Part shown: piece by piece, positions 61,326 through 64,000 of the stretch
How the letters are laid out: the number at the start of each line of letters is the position of its first letter
How positions within the stretch are numbered: the stretch's first letter is position 1
Assembly (NCBI GenBank): GCA_037178625.1
Contig: JAWZXG010000026.1
Coordinates: forward strand, 248,001 to 312,000
Reading direction: 5' to 3'
Length of the DNA: 64,000 nucleotides
DNA from: Skeletonema tropicum
Lineage: Eukaryota > Bacillariophyta > Thalassiosirophyceae > Thalassiosirales > Thalassiosiraceae
The notes under the pieces: model-generated
What the model saw: only the letters and a program-made list of their open reading frames with translations
Told to the model about the DNA's origin: nothing
Database searches by the model: none
Program-made: the position numbers and the translations under genes

Positions 61326-62163
61326 GTCATGCTTTTGACAATGTTGTTCCTTCCACCGACGAAATACAACTGCAAACCTCTTCCTCTGTCCTCCAGACCC
61401 CCATCGGACATGGCTCGGGTGTGACCGCCATATTGACGCACAGACAGGATTGACGTCGGCGAATTACTTGTGCAGTGTTTGATGCTGGCTCGATGTGTAA
61501 AAGCCGTTGGCATTGTCATAAATGTTTGTACAAAAGAGAGTGCGGCAAGCCTTCCGACATCCGACCGATTTTGAATTTTGAATTTTGCTACTAGCTAACT
61601 GTACGTACTTCGAATCTACTGTACCTCTCGTACATAGAAGAAGAACAAACGGGATGATATGAGTGGTCTGTCTGCGATACGTTTTCCTGCGGAAAACCGG
61701 CGTCGCGAACAGCTATAGGATTGTTCTACACGATATTGGTGCTTGATGAACAATGTCCATGGCTGTTCTCTCTCTCTCAACATCCCTTCTGTCTGTCCCT
61801 AACGACCAGAGCGATGCGAGAAGCCGGAAGAAAGAGAAGGAGAAAGACAGGTGTGACGAGATCCGATTTCGTGCGGGCCAAGTCTACCTGTGACAGCCCA
61901 TTCTTTTTGTGCCCTGGTTCTGAGATCGGACACCTCACATCGGAAAGTGGCGAAGCGCGCATTTCGCAGCCAACTTCAACTTCAATACATACTTAGATAT
62001 TCTTGCATGCATAAAAATTAAAGTGCTCTGAAGGCTTCCTCTCACGGTAACATCTGGCGAACCGAACCCCCGAAATGTGTACAATAACTACTAGCTAACC
62101 TACAGAAATAGCACAGCTAACTGCAAAACCGATATCCCAAAGGCTCGTACTTTTCACTCATCA
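61326..62163. other. Intergenic, no gene recognised
   Basis: No frame with recognisable content. It contains a short CTCTCTCTCTC tract near 61766. Confidence 0.3.
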
Positions 62164-62505
62164 GTGCAAGCACTGGACCTTGGTTCTTGCTCGTCATCGC
62201 CTCTGTCCTTCTCTGCGCTCAAGGGATACAGTGAGATAGATGGTCCGATGCAACCTTCCAGACAACAACAGAGAGACTGGGGGAGTACTGTGAGGAGAAA
62301 GAATGGGATCTTAGGAGTCCGGGAGATATACGTCCCGATCAACCGAGGTATGAGCCATTGGCTGCTACTCAGAGCGGACACAGTGTCAAAGGAGATCAAA
62401 CTATGGGACTCTCAGGGACGGAATGATTCAAATCAAATTTACCTCCGGGTGGGGTATCTACGGGTACCAAGGCAAACTCATGGAGTCTCATCGACGACTC
62501 TTTGA
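62164..62505 (+). pseudogene. Ulp1-type (C48) cysteine protease fragment
   Basis: The frame has IYVPINRGMSHWLLLRAD followed by IKLWDSQGRND. This is the His-Trp and Asp part of the Ulp1/SENP active site; the catalytic Cys should follow but the frame stops first. The upstream part (QALDLGSCSSSPLSFSALK) matches 23771-23890 at about 93 percent by eye. Ulp1-like genes are often carried by transposons in algae and plants, which fits two scattered copies. Continuing reading in other frames (to about 63000) has stops. Confidence 0.5.
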
Positions 62506-63040
62506 ACTCTCCACGTCAAAGTAATGGATATGGATATGATTGAGGCCTATTTGTGCTGGCCAACGCAACCATCCTGGCGCAAAACCTTCCACTCTGCGAC
62601 ACTTCTTACAGCCAGGATGATTTTCAACTCAAAGAAATTAGGATGAGGGTTGCTATGTTGTCATGGTCAAGCAGGACGAACCAGCCCCAGAGTCCCTTCC
62701 GCCGCAAGGTTGCCCAGCCTCGCGAGTTCGAAGGTTGGTAAGCGCAAGAGTGGACACGAGCTGCTCGCAAGCATATAGCAAGCCGGTCAAGGATAGGCAG
62801 CCGGGCAAAGTGCCATCGTGCAAAGAGCGTAAAAACGCCGAAGAAAGGACAAACGGATCATTCCAGGAGGCACCAAAACTAGAGGGAAAATCTACGGCGC
62901 CGACCCAACTCCAATGCAGCAGACGAAGTCTCTATCGTACTCAACAAGAAAAGGAATGCTGCATCGACTGCTGCTGGAGAATCAATGCTAAATTCAAATG
63001 CTGAGTACCAAAGCTCCCAATAAAGGCCATGCGCCGCGCC
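62506..63040. other. Degraded continuation of the Ulp1-like fragment or intergenic
   Basis: Short frames only. A frame at 62663-63004 (basic, Cys-rich end) has no recognised domain and lies in a different phase from the fragment. Confidence 0.3.
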
Positions 63041-63059
63041 AAAATCTTCGTTTTTTGGA

Positions 63060-63700
63060 ACCGGAGCCTTTTTTCAATTTTTTTGTTAGTGAAATGCTCT
63101 AGCTTTGGGTCACAATGGCCAAAATTATATTTTGGGGAGTTGCCTAATATGCTTTTCCAGTATCACCATCCTTTTGTCGACCATGATGGGGGTTCTATAC
63201 ATATGTTGACTGTAAAATAATTCCAATTCTCCGCTGAGAAATGCATGTGAGAGTTAGGCCTTTGGATATAGGGGGGCGAAGGGGGAGACCCCCGATATTG
63301 AGGGTTCTGATCTTTTGGCAAAATCGTCTAAATGCTAAATGGGGGTAAAGTGGTCCATATTAGCCAACATTTGGCTAGCTTTACACGGAAATCACGGGAG
63401 TTTCGCTAACTAACCGTCCCCCCCTTCTCGCGGGGGGAATCTGGGGGGGAAATCCCCCCGATAAGGGGTAGGCAAGCCCCCTATATCCAAAGGCCTAGTG
63501 AGAGTCCGCTAGCTTTTTGCTGCGCACAAATTTGGCAGGCCAGCCACCAGCCATCGATCAAAGGTCGGTAGTACCAAGTACCAAGCTCTAGAGAGAGAGA
63601 GAGCACCTTCAAATGCATATCTCGACGAAAATATAAGAGAGTATACTCTCATAATAGTCACCTAAAGGATAGTATCTCGGGACAAGTAGATAGCTTCCAC
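63060..63700 (+). mobile_element. MITE family 2, copy C, interrupted and right-truncated
   Basis: Follows copy A from TTTTTTTGTTAG through CCGCTGAGAAATGCATGTGAGAGT, then resumes after an insertion with CCGCTAGCTTTTTGC, the GAGAGAGCACCTTC region and CACCTAAAGGATAGTATCTCGGG. It is lost near 63700, about 40 bp before the transporter ATG. Confidence 0.7.
63255..63497. mobile_element. 243-bp hAT-like MITE nested in MITE-2 copy C
   Basis: Inverted ends TAGGCCTTTGGATATAGGGG / CCCCTATATCCAAAGGCCTA, with G- and C-rich inverted blocks inside. The 8-bp duplication GTGAGAGT is at 63247-63254 and 63498-63505. Copy A (around 2330-2340) has a single GTGAGAGT at the matching place. An 8-bp duplication is the hallmark of hAT elements; the non-coding length makes it non-autonomous. 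Confidence 0.9.
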
Positions 63701-63742
63701 TTCCCTCACAACTCACAACACAGTGAAAAAGCCGATGACAAG

Positions 63743-64000
63743 ATGCCGCCACCACGCTGCTGCAAGAAAATCTGGGATTATCGAGGTGCGCCAGAAGCCA
63801 AGGGATACGCCCTGCTAGCAATGGGGCGAGGCGTGTCAGTAATGGCCAACGTCGTTTTCAATGCGGCGCTGCTGGAATTGGCCCAAACGGCTGCGGGTTG
63901 TTTGACTGGGCAGGACAAGGAAGCGGCGGGCGACGATTATGAATGCACCAATAAAGTTTATGGGCAGAATCCATTAGCCCTAATTTCCAACATTGCTGTT
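63743..64000 (+). CDS. MFS-type transporter N-terminus (runs off the window)
   Basis: ATG 63743 opens 86 codons with no stop before the window ends, so the gene is partial at its 3' end. It begins MPPPRCCKKIWDYRGAPEA, then the first membrane segment region GYALLAMGRGVSVMANVVFNAALLELA, an extracellular or lumenal loop with two Cys, and CTNKVYGQNPLALISNIAV leading into the next helix. The RG-x3-MANVVFxxALL...CxNKVYG pattern matches, from memory, stramenopile MFS proteins similar to the Atg22/UMF1 group of efflux permeases. The ATG at 63735 is in a different frame. The 5' flank is the cut end of a MITE. Confidence 0.65.
   Translation, partial: MPPPRCCKKIWDYRGAPEAKGYALLAMGRGVSVMANVVFNAALLELAQTAAGCLTGQDKEAAGDDYECTNKVYGQNPLALISNIAV

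Noticed and set aside
62710..62740. A tRNA T-loop-like GAGTTCGAAGG sequence
   Set aside because: No acceptor, D or anticodon arms can be folded around it.

Overview
The window looks like nuclear DNA of a diatom, probably a centric one (inference). The signs are a DUF6824 protein (the DVLLGRG domain typical of diatoms), a large F-box/LRR protein of a type common in diatoms, proteins with a signal peptide followed by an Ala-Phe-type plastid-targeting site, short GT-AG introns (77-375 bp), Asn/Asp/Ser-rich insertions, and Ty3/gypsy, Helitron and Crypton-like elements. I saw no tRNA, rRNA or CRISPR array. All assignments are by reading; nothing was searched.

Layout. 1-1.1 kb: 3' end of a Crypton-like transposon gene. 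1.1-8.4 kb: two MITEs, an F-box/LRR gene, a DUF6824 gene (one intron) and a small plastid-targeted protein (one intron). 8.4-12.1 kb: an intact kinesin-14. 12.7-18.2 kb: a rearranged region with a TIR element, two pasted kinesin fragments, a hairpin-rich MITE, a frameshifted ankyrin-repeat/two-TM gene and a 36-bp satellite. 18.6-21.2 kb: a plastid-targeted divergent F1-ATPase alpha-like protein. 21.4-25.2 kb: non-LTR retrotransposon debris, MITEs and an Ulp1-type fragment. 25.5-36 kb: the conserved gene block, with a bestrophin-like channel (two introns), a trypsin-like protease, a plastid-targeted Hsp70-like protein, a RING protein and a cytochrome P450. 36.4-42.9 kb: a MITE interrupted by a full Ty3/gypsy element with apparently identical LTRs. 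43.7-44.3 kb: a small gene with an in-frame stop. 44.6-46.7 kb: two more TIR elements. 47.8-55.3 kb: a decayed Helitron Rep/helicase carrying a 745-bp insertion. 56-59.9 kb: a 1306-residue kinase-like/AAA ATPase/TPR protein. 60-64 kb: a small Lys-rich ORF, another Ulp1-like fragment, a MITE with an hAT-like MITE nested in it, and the start of an MFS-like transporter that runs off the end.

The most unusual aspect is the stack of nested insertions whose unoccupied counterparts lie in the same window. Four copies of one 512-bp MITE and three of a second act as internal references, so several insertions can be defined to the base with their target duplications. The gypsy element appears to place gag and pol in one reading frame divided by a single TGA. 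Two other ORFs also continue in frame after one stop. Apparent one-base frameshifts at homopolymers (F-box, DUF6824) could be assembly errors. The Helitron shifts look like real decay.
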